From: Candidatus Latescibacterota bacterium
GTDB lineage: Bacteria; Latescibacterota; UBA2968; UBA8231
Reading direction: 5' to 3'
Length of the DNA: 16,003 nt
Assembly: GCA_022825185.1 (NCBI GenBank)
Contig: JAJDYK010000103.1
Coordinates: forward strand, 1 to 16,003
Shown here: positions 7,322 to 15,239 of the stretch, piece by piece
How the letters are laid out: each line of letters starts with the position of its first letter
How positions within the stretch are numbered: the stretch's first letter is position 1
Made by a program: the position numbers and the translations under genes
The notes under the pieces: generated by a model
Told to the model about the DNA's origin: nothing
What the model saw: the letters and a program-made list of their open reading frames with translations, nothing else
The model's database searches: none

Positions 7322-8341
7322 TCAGAAATCGTTCCTTACTTTCTCCGGCATCCCCGATCTGAGCGAATCCCAACACGCAAGTCCTGTGGCGACGACCCTA
7401 GCCCCCTCGCGGACGCCAACCCAAGGCTTCGTGCCGTTCAAAACGCAATCGGCCATGTGCCGCAGCATGACGATCATCTCGCTGGCGTGACCTCGCTCCG
7501 ATGAAAACTCGGCGGTGACCTTGCGCGAGGGCAGGTCGCCGATGGGATCGAGGCTCTTTGCGCCATTGAGAATGGTGCCACGGGTCCCGTAAACGGTCAG
7601 GCTGTTCGTTGGGACTTCGTGCGGGTGTACGATGCCAAGAAAGTTCGCAATGCGTCCGATCTTTCCAGACGTGAACTTCACGTTGATGACAAAGTTGTCC
7701 TCCTGGGGATAGTCCGGTGCGACGCCGCTGCGCAGCCCGTAACAGTGGACTTCGCCAATATCGCCCATGAACCAGCGCAGAAGGTCGATTGGGTGGCAAG
7801 CACCGCCCAAGATCAGGTCTTGCGGCATCTCGACCCGCCAAGGAGAGTAGTCATAGACCGGGCGGAGATCGTGAACGTAGTGGGACTCGGCCATGAAGAG
7901 CTCGCCGATCTCTCCGGCGTCGCAGGCGCGCTTCGCCTCAACGAAGTCATACCTCCCGCGCAGACTCTGCGTGACGAGCAGCACCTTGCCGGACCGGTCA
8001 ACAGCTTCCACAACCTGTTCGACCTCTTCCATTGTGTACACCATCGACTTGGTGACCATTACGTGCTTGCCCGCGTCGAGCGCGGTCAGAATCTGCGAGG
8101 CGTGGAGCGGTCCAGGCGTGTAGATGCCGATGATGTCGAGGTCGCTGCGCGCAACCAGTTCGTCGAAATCAGATGTCAGAGCGTCGATCCCGAATTCGCG
8201 GCCGAGCGCTTCGAGCTTGTCCTGCCGCGTGTCGCACAAAGCGGTGACGCGGACCGGCAGGGCGCTGTTTTCCGGCTGGTTGGCACCAAGTAGCGTTCTG
8301 CCGTGGCCAAGCCCGGCGACGCCGATGCTGAGTTGGCTCAT
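7322..8341 (-). CDS. Gfo/Idh/MocA family oxidoreductase
   Basis: With the start at 8341 the protein is 339 residues, beginning MSQLSIGVAGLGHGRTLL, a Rossmann nucleotide-binding turn. An in-frame ATG at 8383 would add 14 unconserved residues. GGGAGAGAG stands upstream of 8341 on the coding strand, so I prefer the shorter form. The E-K-P motif of the family is altered: GKHVMVTKSMVYTMEE (91-106) keeps the catalytic Lys98 but replaces Glu by Thr and Pro by Ser. GGACHPIDLLRWFMGD later in the protein holds the usual active-site histidine, and two further segments fit the C-terminal domain. It probably oxidises a sugar, polyol or inositol-like hydroxyl. It is flanked by the PhyH gene 62 bases upstream and the LDH2 gene 22 bases downstream. 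Confidence 0.93.
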   Translation of the reverse strand: MSQLSIGVAGLGHGRTLLGANQPENSALPVRVTALCDTRQDKLEALGREFGIDALTSDFDELVARSDLDIIGIYTPGPLHASQILTALDAGKHVMVTKSMVYTMEEVEQVVEAVDRSGKVLLVTQSLRGRYDFVEAKRACDAGEIGELFMAESHYVHDLRPVYDYSPWRVEMPQDLILGGACHPIDLLRWFMGDIGEVHCYGLRSGVAPDYPQEDNFVINVKFTSGKIGRIANFLGIVHPHEVPTNSLTVYGTRGTILNGAKSLDPIGDLPSRKVTAEFSSERGHASEMIVMLRHMADCVLNGTKPWVGVREGARVVATGLACWDSLRSGMPEKVRNDF

Positions 8342-8403
8342 TTTCGTCTCTCTCCCAGTTGATGTTGTTGGTCGCGCAAGCACGGGCCGGAACTACGGTC
8401 GGA

Positions 8404-9627
8404 TCACGCGGCCTTCCAACTGGCGATGAAGTCTGCCGTACCGTAGTCCGCAGGCATCTCGTTGAAGTAGTGCTTCATCGGGGCGGCCTGGAAACCCGGC
8501 ACAAAGTGTTCCTCGTCCGCTTGCAGCAGGGCCTCAAGTGGACTGAAGCGATCCCAAAGCAAGCACGCCTCATCCGGGGTGAATCGATCGGCGAACTCCG
8601 GCCCCCAGTTGAGCGTAATGGGGTGCTTCCCGAGAACGCGACGTTGGAGATCCTCGGCAATATCCTGAAGCGGCGGATCCTTGTGCAGTCGAATCGCCAG
8701 TGCGGCCTTGCAGAGGTAAACAGTTGACAGAATCCTACCTTTCTCGCCCCGCTCTGGATGAAGGCTGTCCAAAGCGTCCAGATACGCGGCACCATCTCCC
8801 GCGACAACGGCCCGCAGCGCCGATTCCGTATGCTGCTTCATCTGCTCGCCGCGGTCGTTCCAGCGCGTGAACGCAGCCTGTGCGTCTGCGGAGATGTGCT
8901 CGACAAACGAAAGATCGTCTATCGAAGTAAAGGTCAAGAAGCCGCCGTGAACGGTTCGCCGCATTTTGGTGCTGTAGTTGCTGCCCCAGTGGAGGATCGG
9001 GAGGATATAGACGACGCCGTCCCCAGCTTCGAGATGAGTCTGCACGCCAGTGGGTAGCGGGCCGGGAGGGTCTGTCAACATCACCTCGTTCTCTTCGGGC
9101 GTATTCAGCCGCAGATGACTGCCCGGCACCACCCACAGGACGCTGTCGTCGTAGAGCGGGATGTTCCACTGGACGTAGCGCGGACCCCCTTCGACGATAT
9201 CGTCGATATAGCCTTGGAGCGGCGCGGTGTCGATGGGGTGAAGATCGCGGTGCCACTTCGCCGGGCCGTGATCCCGGACGGGATTGCACATCATCATCAT
9301 TTCTGTGACGGCCCCGTCCGCTATGCCGAGGAGTTCTGTGCTGACTCCGTGGATGTTCTCCTCAAGCCACACCTCGACCGCCGGCGCGGTCTCCGGGTCG
9401 ATCTGATGGACGAGCGGTGCCCTTGACAGTTGCAGGCGAGGCTGCGCCCCGGTCTCCCAGACGCCCCCAGGTGGATCGCCTTCCGCGCGTTCGGCCTTCC
9501 AGTTTTCGCGCTGGCGGTTGACGAGCGTCTCGTACGCCTGCCGGACGCGTTCGAGTTTGTCGCGCGGCACGGCTTCCTTGACGATGAGATAGCCGGTTTC
9601 CAAGAATTCGTCGCGGTTGAGTTTCAT
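8404..9627 (-). CDS. Phytanoyl-CoA dioxygenase (PhyH) family protein
   Basis: The 407-residue protein has an N-terminal region beginning FLETGYLIVKEAVPRDKLE, the normal PhyH entry, and the facial-triad iron ligands of Fe(II)/2-oxoglutarate oxygenases: W-H-R-D (His126, Asp128) and the distal His213 in ILPILHWGSNYS, with Arg224 eleven residues later to bind 2-oxoglutarate. PGSHLR (168-173) is another family mark. The protein is longer than most PhyH members because of a roughly 160-residue C-terminal extension of no recognised type. PhyH proteins hydroxylate diverse small molecules; the substrate is unknown. GGAG lies seven bases before the ATG, and the promoter at 9692-9719 should drive this gene and the two downstream genes. 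Confidence 0.92.
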   Translation of the reverse strand: MKLNRDEFLETGYLIVKEAVPRDKLERVRQAYETLVNRQRENWKAERAEGDPPGGVWETGAQPRLQLSRAPLVHQIDPETAPAVEVWLEENIHGVSTELLGIADGAVTEMMMMCNPVRDHGPAKWHRDLHPIDTAPLQGYIDDIVEGGPRYVQWNIPLYDDSVLWVVPGSHLRLNTPEENEVMLTDPPGPLPTGVQTHLEAGDGVVYILPILHWGSNYSTKMRRTVHGGFLTFTSIDDLSFVEHISADAQAAFTRWNDRGEQMKQHTESALRAVVAGDGAAYLDALDSLHPERGEKGRILSTVYLCKAALAIRLHKDPPLQDIAEDLQRRVLGKHPITLNWGPEFADRFTPDEACLLWDRFSPLEALLQADEEHFVPGFQAAPMKHYFNEMPADYGTADFIASWKAA

Positions 9628-9657
9628 GGCTGACTCCGATCAGGGTAAAGGAGCGTT

Positions 9658-9672
9658 TCTTGACTTTCAAGA
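9658..9672. promoter_or_regulatory. Short dyad TCTTGA-CTT-TCAAGA, candidate operator
   Basis: A perfect 6-bp inverted repeat with a three-base centre lies between the divergent phyH and antitoxin genes, just downstream of the predicted phyH transcription start. MazE-type antitoxins and many small regulators bind such dyads, but nothing identifies the binder here, and a repeat of this size can occur by chance. Confidence 0.25.
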
Positions 9673-9691
9673 GGTCTTTGTTGAACTTCCG

Positions 9692-9719
9692 ATTATCCCC
9701 AAATAAGGCAATCTATCAA
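9692..9719 (-). promoter_or_regulatory. Sigma70-like promoter for the PhyH-Gfo-LDH2 operon
   Basis: Read on the - strand: TTGATA (9719-9714, 5 of 6 to the consensus -35), a 16-base spacer, and GATAAT (9697-9692, 5 of 6 to the -10). Transcription would start near 9685, giving a leader of about 58 bases before the ATG at 9627. The -35 box overlaps the ribosome binding site (AAGGAGG, 9718-9724) of the divergent antitoxin gene. Confidence 0.6.
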
Positions 9720-9730
9720 GGAGGAACGAG

Positions 9731-9964
9731 ATGTCTGCGTCATCTCTTCTTACTGAATTAGAAAAAAACATCCATCGTTTGTCTTTAGATGAGCAATTGC
9801 TGCTTATTGAGCGAGTGAGCCACCGGATACGAACTGATATTTCTGGTAAAACTGATATAGATGCTCAATTGAGTAAAATGGCCGCAGATCCTGAAATCCA
9901 AAAGGAACTTCAGGAAATTGAGCATGAGTTCTCAGCCACAGAGCAAGATGGTCTAGACGATTAA
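9731..9964 (+). CDS. Antitoxin-like protein paired with MazF
   Basis: The 77-residue protein has an N-terminal helix pattern SLLTELEKNIHRLSLDEQLL followed by LIERVSHRIR, and an acidic tail (EIEHEFSATEQDGLDD) of the kind that wraps a toxin partner. It does not show a clear MazE AbrB-fold or ribbon-helix-helix motif, so the antitoxin call rests mainly on position: its TAA stop shares one base with the ATG of a MazF-like toxin (TAATG at 9962-9966). AAGGAGG (9718-9724) precedes the ATG by six bases. The DNA is clearly richer in A and T than its neighbours: 9721-9780 is about 38% GC, against about 70% at 9361-9420 in the adjacent phyH. This suggests acquisition by transfer. Confidence 0.7.
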   Translation: MSASSLLTELEKNIHRLSLDEQLLLIERVSHRIRTDISGKTDIDAQLSKMAADPEIQKELQEIEHEFSATEQDGLDD

Positions 9965-10311
9965 TGGCTATTGAGCGTGGTGAAATATACTTTGTGAGCC
10001 TCAACCCAGCGAAAGGACGCGAGCAAGCGGGTCAACGTCCAGTATTGGTTCTGTCCATAGATGCAATTAATCGCTTACCTCTTGTCGTGACCGTTGTTGT
10101 AGGTACCAAAGGTACCAACATCACACGGGATTATCCTACAAACATTCGACTGAATCCAACAGAAACAGGCTTAGATTTGGAAACAGTTTTCCTTGGGTTT
10201 CAGATTCGATCATTAGATCCAAAACGCTTTCCAGATCGTGCAACTGGCCGAGTTTCAGGAGCAACTCTGGAAAAGGTGGAAGCTGTTGTTCGGTATTGTC
10301 TCGGTTTGTAG
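9964..10311 (+). CDS. MazF/PemK-family mRNA interferase toxin
   Basis: The 115-residue protein begins with the hallmark RGEIYFVSLNPAKGREQAGQ followed by RPVLVLS, the conserved N-terminal strand and Arg-Pro of the PemK/MazF fold. The middle (VVVGTKGTNI), the G-L-D-L-E-T-V-F-L-G-F-Q-I-R segment and the C-terminal helix (LEKVEAVVRYCLGL) complete a full-length toxin without frameshifts. MazF enzymes cut single-stranded RNA at short sequence sites and are held inactive by their antitoxin. Start and stop overlap the upstream antitoxin gene by one base, as usual for such operons. It stands between two PhyH clusters, unrelated in function, and has low GC. Confidence 0.93.
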   Translation: MAIERGEIYFVSLNPAKGREQAGQRPVLVLSIDAINRLPLVVTVVVGTKGTNITRDYPTNIRLNPTETGLDLETVFLGFQIRSLDPKRFPDRATGRVSGATLEKVEAVVRYCLGL

Positions 10312-10320
10312 ATGTATTGA

Positions 10321-10349
10321 TTGACCCCTTGTGGAACGTGCATCATATT
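10321..10349 (+). promoter_or_regulatory. Candidate sigma70-like promoter for the two PhyH genes
   Basis: TTGACC (10321-10326, 5 of 6) and CATATT (10344-10349, 4 of 6) are separated by 17 bases. A transcript would begin near 10356 and give a leader of about 70 bases before the chosen start at 10426. It lies only nine bases after the mazF stop codon, so the PhyH pair need not depend on the toxin operon. Confidence 0.5.
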
Positions 10350-10425
10350 CGATTGAAAAGTTAATCGTACTCGTGGTGTGAACCAATCCACAACCACGCT
10401 GACGCCTCAAACAGGAATCCAATCC

Positions 10426-11415
10426 ATGCCCCAACTAACCCCATCCCAACTCGACCAATACCACGAACACGGCTTCGTCCTCGTCGAAGACCTCCTCGAC
10501 CCCATCGCCGACATCGATCCCGTCTTAGCTGAATACGACCAAGTCCTCGACGACCTCGCCAACGAGCTTTTCGCTGCGGGACAGATCGCCTCCAAGTACG
10601 CCGACCTCGGCTTTGATGAGCGCCTCTGCCAGATCTACAATGAGACCGGCCAAGTCTATGCCCAGCACTTCGACATCTCGCTGCCCCAAGGCGGCATTGG
10701 CCCGGACTCGCCCATTGCCGTCGGCCCCGCCGCCTTCGCCATGCTGCGCAACGAAAAGCTCCTCGACATCATCGAAAACCTCATCGGCCCGGAAATCTAC
10801 TCCAATCCCGTCCAGCACATCCGCATCAAACCACCCGAGCAGTTTTTGCCCGGTGTCCCCAAGGACCACCACGACCGCATCGCTGGCTTCGCCGTCGGTG
10901 CCACGCCCTGGCATCAGGACAACGGAGTGGTTCTGCCCGAGGCCGACGAGACCGACATGCTCACCGTGTGGGTGCCGCTGACCAACGCCTTCCGCAAGCA
11001 CGGCTGCATCGAAGTAGTAGCCGGCAGCCACCGCGACGGGCTGTTGCACCACTGCCAGCTCAAGGGCGTCGGCCACTTTATCCGCGACCAAGACCTAGCC
11101 CTCGACCGCGTCGTCACCGCCGAAACGAAGCGCGGCGATGTGCTCTTCATGCACCGGCGGACTTGCCATTCGTCGCTGCCCAACGTCAGCGAGCAGGTGC
11201 GAATCAGCTTCGACCTCCGCTACAGCCCCACCGGCCAGCCCACCGGCCGACCGCTCTTTCCCGGCTTCGTCGCCCGCAGCCACAAAGATCCCCAAAGCGA
11301 ACTGCGCGACCCAGAGGCCTGGGCGCAATCGTGGTACGACGCTCGCGAAAAACTGACTGACAAAAACTTGCCCTCTTTCAATCGCTGGCCGCTTGAAGAC
11401 CCCACCTGCGCCTGA
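10426..11415 (+). CDS. Phytanoyl-CoA dioxygenase (PhyH) family protein
   Basis: With the ATG at 10426 the protein is 329 residues and begins MPQLTPSQLDQYHEHGFVLV, the typical PhyH N-terminus; AGGA lies about nine bases upstream. A GTG at 10378 would add 16 unconserved, Thr/Gln-rich residues and is less likely. Iron ligands are His163 and Asp165 (P-W-H-Q-D) and distal His248 in FMHRRTCHSSLPN, with Arg259 eleven residues later for 2-oxoglutarate. VVAGSHRDG (197-205) is another family motif. It probably hydroxylates a small molecule; the substrate is unknown. The stop is five bases from the start of another PhyH gene. Confidence 0.93.
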   Translation: MPQLTPSQLDQYHEHGFVLVEDLLDPIADIDPVLAEYDQVLDDLANELFAAGQIASKYADLGFDERLCQIYNETGQVYAQHFDISLPQGGIGPDSPIAVGPAAFAMLRNEKLLDIIENLIGPEIYSNPVQHIRIKPPEQFLPGVPKDHHDRIAGFAVGATPWHQDNGVVLPEADETDMLTVWVPLTNAFRKHGCIEVVAGSHRDGLLHHCQLKGVGHFIRDQDLALDRVVTAETKRGDVLFMHRRTCHSSLPNVSEQVRISFDLRYSPTGQPTGRPLFPGFVARSHKDPQSELRDPEAWAQSWYDAREKLTDKNLPSFNRWPLEDPTCA

Positions 11416-11420
11416 GTGCT

Positions 11421-12275
11421 ATGGTCGAGTTGGAATTAAGCGCGGCCGAACACAGCGCGCGCAAGCTAAAACCAGAGCACCTGCAACAGGCCGTCGCCGC
11501 CCTGCACGACGATGGTTTCGTCGTCCTCCACCGCGCTACTGATCCCGCGCATATCGAAATGCTGCGCGAGCGCATGCTCGCCGACGTCGCAGAGATCCTC
11601 GCCCTCAACGACATTCCCTATCAGTTCAACAACGGCCACCTGCAACAGGACCCGCCGCCCTTTCCGCCCTATCTCTTCCGCGACGTGCTGGCCAACGACC
11701 TCGTCGTCGAAATAACTCACGCCGTGCTCGGCGAAGGCGTCAAAAACGCCTTCTACAGCGGCAACACTTGCTTGCCCAACACCACCCAACAACCCCTCCA
11801 CGTCGATGCGGGTCAGCTCTGGCCCAATCTCGCGGTGGCGACGCCGGCCTACGGCATTGTCGTCAACGTGCCCGTCGTCGATGCCACGCCCACAAACGGC
11901 AGCACCGAACTCTGGCCCGGCACCCACCTAGACACCACCCGCGCCCTCAACGACGGCGACATCAAGCTGCCACCCGCAATCGAAGAACGCCTCCGCGCCG
12001 AGTGCAAACCCCTGCAGCCGAACGTGCCCGCCGGCAGCGTGCTGATCCGCGATATGCGCCTCTGGCATCGCGGCATGCCCAACCTCACCGACCAGCCCCG
12101 CCCGATGATCGCCATGATCCACTGGGCGCACTGGTGGCACACGAAGAAGCCGCTGTTGTTTCCCAAGGGAACGGAAGATTTGTTTGCAGATAGTGCGTTG
12201 GAGACGGTAGCGGAATTTGTCGATGGCCCGATCGACTACATCAGCCGCAACCGGAAGTACGATTACTCCGAGTAG
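11421..12275 (+). CDS. Phytanoyl-CoA dioxygenase (PhyH) family protein, divergent
   Basis: The 284-residue protein, shorter than its neighbour, keeps the PhyH pattern: ALHDDGFVVLHRATDPAHI (27-45), iron ligands His127 and Asp129 (P-L-H-V-D), E-L-W-P-G-T-H (163-169) and distal His216 in RDMRLWHRGMPN, with Arg227 eleven residues further on. The C-terminus is rich in aromatic residues (MIHWAHWWH, 232-240). It is clearly diverged from the gene before it, so the pair is not a recent duplication. It starts five bases after the previous stop with no strong ribosome binding site, which suggests translational coupling. Its end lies about 10 bases from the converging DUF1015 gene. Confidence 0.92.
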   Translation: MVELELSAAEHSARKLKPEHLQQAVAALHDDGFVVLHRATDPAHIEMLRERMLADVAEILALNDIPYQFNNGHLQQDPPPFPPYLFRDVLANDLVVEITHAVLGEGVKNAFYSGNTCLPNTTQQPLHVDAGQLWPNLAVATPAYGIVVNVPVVDATPTNGSTELWPGTHLDTTRALNDGDIKLPPAIEERLRAECKPLQPNVPAGSVLIRDMRLWHRGMPNLTDQPRPMIAMIHWAHWWHTKKPLLFPKGTEDLFADSALETVAEFVDGPIDYISRNRKYDYSE

Positions 12276-12285
12276 TCCCAAGCGC

Positions 12286-13590
12286 TCACGGCATCAGCCG
12301 CCGACACTCCAAGTAGTAGCGCTTCTCCACAGCCTCGCCCAGCGAGAACGTCTTGCGCGGCGTGGCCCCGTCAATGACGATCGTCTTGAACAAATCGCGC
12401 TTGTCCATGGCCGGCAGAAAGAAGCCGATGCTGTCCGGCTCCGCAGCTAGCCGCTCTAGCACGTCCTCGCCGTGGATATAGTCGAGGCGGGCGCGGGGAT
12501 GCGCGTCGAGATAGCGGTCCAAAAAGGCCTGCAACGAGGCTACTTCGAGCTGGAAATTAGGCTCGGCGATACTCAACAGGCCGCGCTCGGTTCCGCTTAT
12601 GTAGGGAATGTGGTGCCCTGGGCCGGCGGCCGCCTCGCGACAGGCAGCCTCCCATCCGTCCCGATCAGTAAAGGTCCGACGGCTAAATCCACTCCCTGTG
12701 CAGTGCGTCTCCATCGCCTGCAAGAGATCGGCCACGCCAAAAACCACCCGATGGATTGGCGCAAACTCCAACCCTTCGTCGTGGACATTGACTAGTTCGG
12801 CCAAGGCGTAGCGCGCCGGGTGATTCATTATCTGGCGCTCGTCTTCCGCCTCTGCCTTGAGCCGCTCCCAGACGGCGCGCGCCGTGGCGAAGGAGTGATT
12901 GCCGTCGCCCATCGCGTAGATCAGCGGCGGCTCGCCGCACGCAAGGCGAGCGATATGCTCGGCGATCTCGTCGATCAGCACCCCATCGTCGATATGCCAG
13001 CCTCTAAGCCTGCCGCCTCCTAGCATCAGCTCGAAATCGTAGGCCAGCTTCAGGTTTTCTTCGCCAAGCGGCTCAATCACCGTCTGCTGCGGATCGTCGA
13101 TCAGCACCATGATGTGCGGCGTTTCCAGCGGTGCCTTCTCCCGCACTTGGATTCTCGGCGGCAGCCGACTCTGATCTGTGCCTTCGGTCGTGCGGATTAG
13201 CTTCTGCGCTCCGTCGCGGTAGTCGTACTGCTCCAAGTCCAAGGCGACGACCAATCCCCTGCGCGGCGTAGCGCGTCCCACCTCGCGCTCTATCAGCATA
13301 AATCCAGGCCGCTGCTCCACCAGTACGCCGCTCTTGAGATACGCCTGCATCCGCTGGTTAATGCCGGCAATGGTCTGTTCGCGGCAAGTCTCCCCGAGGT
13401 ATGCTTCGGGAAAAATTAGCTGTAGCGTCGAAGGATCGTCCCCGACAATCCGCCGCACTTGCTCCCAGTACTCGGGCTGCGAGGTGTACTGGTCACAGGC
13501 AATGACCGACCACGTTTCGAGGGGAATATCGGCCCGCGGCAAAAGCAAGGACGGCACGTTCAGGGCGATCTCGGGATAGTGTAGCTGCAT
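12286..13590 (-). CDS. DUF1015 (SerK-like) family protein
   Basis: The 434-residue protein begins VPSLLLPRADIPLETWSVIA then CDQYTSQPEYWE (up to residue 43), characteristic of the DUF1015 family. Further family stretches are RTTEGTDQSRLPPRI (133-147), TPHIMVLIDDPQQTVIEPL (157-175) and the MGDGNHSFATARAVWERL motif around residues 227-244. Some archaeal relatives are free-serine kinases (SerK), but whether this bacterial branch phosphorylates serine or another molecule is unknown. It starts seven bases after the stop of the isomerase gene and ends next to the converging PhyH gene. It is the third gene of the sulfotransferase operon. Confidence 0.9.
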   Translation of the reverse strand: MQLHYPEIALNVPSLLLPRADIPLETWSVIACDQYTSQPEYWEQVRRIVGDDPSTLQLIFPEAYLGETCREQTIAGINQRMQAYLKSGVLVEQRPGFMLIEREVGRATPRRGLVVALDLEQYDYRDGAQKLIRTTEGTDQSRLPPRIQVREKAPLETPHIMVLIDDPQQTVIEPLGEENLKLAYDFELMLGGGRLRGWHIDDGVLIDEIAEHIARLACGEPPLIYAMGDGNHSFATARAVWERLKAEAEDERQIMNHPARYALAELVNVHDEGLEFAPIHRVVFGVADLLQAMETHCTGSGFSRRTFTDRDGWEAACREAAAGPGHHIPYISGTERGLLSIAEPNFQLEVASLQAFLDRYLDAHPRARLDYIHGEDVLERLAAEPDSIGFFLPAMDKRDLFKTIVIDGATPRKTFSLGEAVEKRYYLECRRLMP

Positions 13591-13597
13591 GGGCCGA

Positions 13598-14425
13598 CTA
13601 ACCGAGCAGCGGTCTGACCCAAGCCGGAAAAATCGGGAAGATCTCCTCCGGCTCCGCTAGTTCGGGGTGCCAGCGTTTTTCGTGCTCAAACATGATCCAG
13701 CCGTCGTACCCGTGCCCCTTGAGCAGGGCTATCGCCTCTTCTAAGGGCAACTGGCCCGCGCCCGGCACCACGTAGCGCCAACCGTCCCTCATCGCCTCGG
13801 CGTGCTCGGGGTCATAGACGGCGTCTTTGACGTGGGTGTAACCTATGCGCGGCCCCACCGCCTGATAGGTTTGCTCCGGCGACTCCTCGCCCACCCGCGC
13901 CGTATGGCCCATATCCCAGAGCACGCCGAATGCCTCGTTTGGAATGCGGTCGAGCAGCAGCTTGCACTCCACCGACTTGATCCACTCGTCGTGGGTCTCA
14001 AAAAGCCACTTGAGCTCGCAAGCGCCATCCAATGCGAGGATCTGTTCCATCGTCTCCCGCCCGATGTCGGCTAACTGCTCCTTGGAATAGGTCTTGGAAT
14101 CGCCGCCGCCAAAAACCCGGATGGACCCGCAGCCCAACGCATTGGCCACCGGGACCGAGCGCCGCGCCTCCTCTACGTTCTCCTCTAACTTCTCCGGCAC
14201 GCAAACCCGGATGCTGGAGCTGATCCCCGACACCTCCATGCCGGCGTCTGCTAGCTGGCGGCGGGTCTGAGCGGCTCCGCTGGTAAAAGCCGGCAATTGG
14301 GTAACGTCCATCGTCTCCTGCAACCCGCGGAAATCGACGCCGTCGTAGCCGTATTCGCGGCCCCGGCGGCAAATGGTATCCAAGTCCCACTCTGGACAGC
14401 CCAACGTCGTAAAACTGATTTTCAT
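13598..14425 (-). CDS. Sugar phosphate isomerase/epimerase (AP-endonuclease-2 TIM barrel)
   Basis: The 275-residue protein begins MKISFTTLGCPEWDLDTI, a common start of this TIM-barrel family. Metal and substrate residues are complete: Glu143 (W-L-F-E-T-H), Asp171 and His174 (LWDMGHT), His198 (YTHVKDA) and Glu247 (GYDGWIMFEHEKRW). Relatives interconvert ketoses or act on inositol-type compounds. GGAGAG precedes the ATG by six to seven bases on the coding strand. The ATG overlaps the stop of the sulfotransferase gene (ATGA, 14425-14422), showing a translationally coupled operon. Compare the variant at 4854-5633, where the last Glu is Ser. Confidence 0.94.
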   Translation of the reverse strand: MKISFTTLGCPEWDLDTICRRGREYGYDGVDFRGLQETMDVTQLPAFTSGAAQTRRQLADAGMEVSGISSSIRVCVPEKLEENVEEARRSVPVANALGCGSIRVFGGGDSKTYSKEQLADIGRETMEQILALDGACELKWLFETHDEWIKSVECKLLLDRIPNEAFGVLWDMGHTARVGEESPEQTYQAVGPRIGYTHVKDAVYDPEHAEAMRDGWRYVVPGAGQLPLEEAIALLKGHGYDGWIMFEHEKRWHPELAEPEEIFPIFPAWVRPLLG

Positions 14426-15147
14426 GGCATCTCTCCGTATCCGTTTTCGTCCATGGCATCCCTAAAAAAGTCAAACATGTGCTGCTCCTGGTCCGTTTTC
14501 CACCGCCCCAGCGACTCCGGCCGCACCACAATCCGGCCCAACTCAAACCCCAAAAACGCCTCTAACTCCCGCAACACCTCCTCCTGCTTCAGCACAAAAT
14601 CCTCAAACCGCACCAACATCCATTTCTTTGGTTTGGGCGTGGCCTTCATCAGCTCGTATTGGTATTTCCACGAAATGGCCCGCCGCCGCCGGATGTCGTC
14701 CGTGCGCTCGTACTCAACGCCGAAATCCGCTAGATCATCGGTCTTGTGGGCACCGATAATGCTGTCGCGCGGGTCGCGAATCCAGTGAATGTAGTGGATG
14801 TCGGGAAACATCCGCACAATCCACGGGTAAATCAACGTCGTCTCCGGCAGCTTCCAACCCTTGTGCTCCGAGCGGTCGGCCGCAACGTCTTGCAGGTATT
14901 CGCCGATCAAGTCCTCAAACTCTGGGTCGATCTTCGCGCTGTGCAAGGCGTCAAAATCCCACTCCAAGCCACCCTTCCACTCGACGTATTTGGCCATGAC
15001 CCTACAGGCGTCGTAGAGAGCATGCGGCGGCACCTTGTCGCCCGAGCGATTGAGCGTACTGCCCATAAAAACGCCGCTGGCATAGAGCGTGTGTGCTATG
15101 GCGCGCGTACCCGAGTGGCCGCGGCCAATGACGGTGATTATCGCCAT
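14422..15147 (-). CDS. Sulfotransferase family protein
   Basis: The 241-residue protein has the P-loop-like 5'-phosphosulfate-binding segment VIGRGHSGTRAIAHTL (6-21) at the very start and the 3'-phosphate-binding segment WIRDPRDSIIGAH (122-134, Arg124 and Ser129), plus LVRFEDFV later. Together these mark PAPS-dependent sulfotransferases. The acceptor substrate (lipid, glycan, peptide or small molecule) is not predictable. GAGGA precedes the ATG by six bases on the coding strand. It is the first gene of the three-gene operon and is probably driven by the promoter at 15208-15213. No signal peptide or transmembrane segment is seen, so it is likely cytoplasmic. Confidence 0.9.
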   Translation of the reverse strand: MAIITVIGRGHSGTRAIAHTLYASGVFMGSTLNRSGDKVPPHALYDACRVMAKYVEWKGGLEWDFDALHSAKIDPEFEDLIGEYLQDVAADRSEHKGWKLPETTLIYPWIVRMFPDIHYIHWIRDPRDSIIGAHKTDDLADFGVEYERTDDIRRRRAISWKYQYELMKATPKPKKWMLVRFEDFVLKQEEVLRELEAFLGFELGRIVVRPESLGRWKTDQEQHMFDFFRDAMDENGYGEMP

Positions 15148-15207
15148 ACCTGTTCCTCAGAGTAGAGCATAAGAAAAGCCGCCTAGACCCTAAAATCGCC
15201 TGCGGTG

Positions 15208-15236
15208 ATTATATCGGCTGGATAGTATCGCCAAAG
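15208..15236 (-). promoter_or_regulatory. Candidate promoter for the sulfotransferase operon
   Basis: On the - strand a perfect TATAAT lies at 15213-15208. The best upstream hexamers are poor: TTGGCG at 15-base spacing, or CTTTGG (15236-15231) at 17. Transcription would start near 15200, giving a leader of about 50 bases before the ATG at 15147. The -10 is convincing, the -35 is not. Confidence 0.4.
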
Positions 15237-15239
15237 ACC

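Noticed and set aside
10096..10120. Repeated GGTACC sites inside mazF as a regulatory palindrome
   Set aside because: They encode the conserved G-T-K-G-T segment of the toxin and are explained by the coding sequence.
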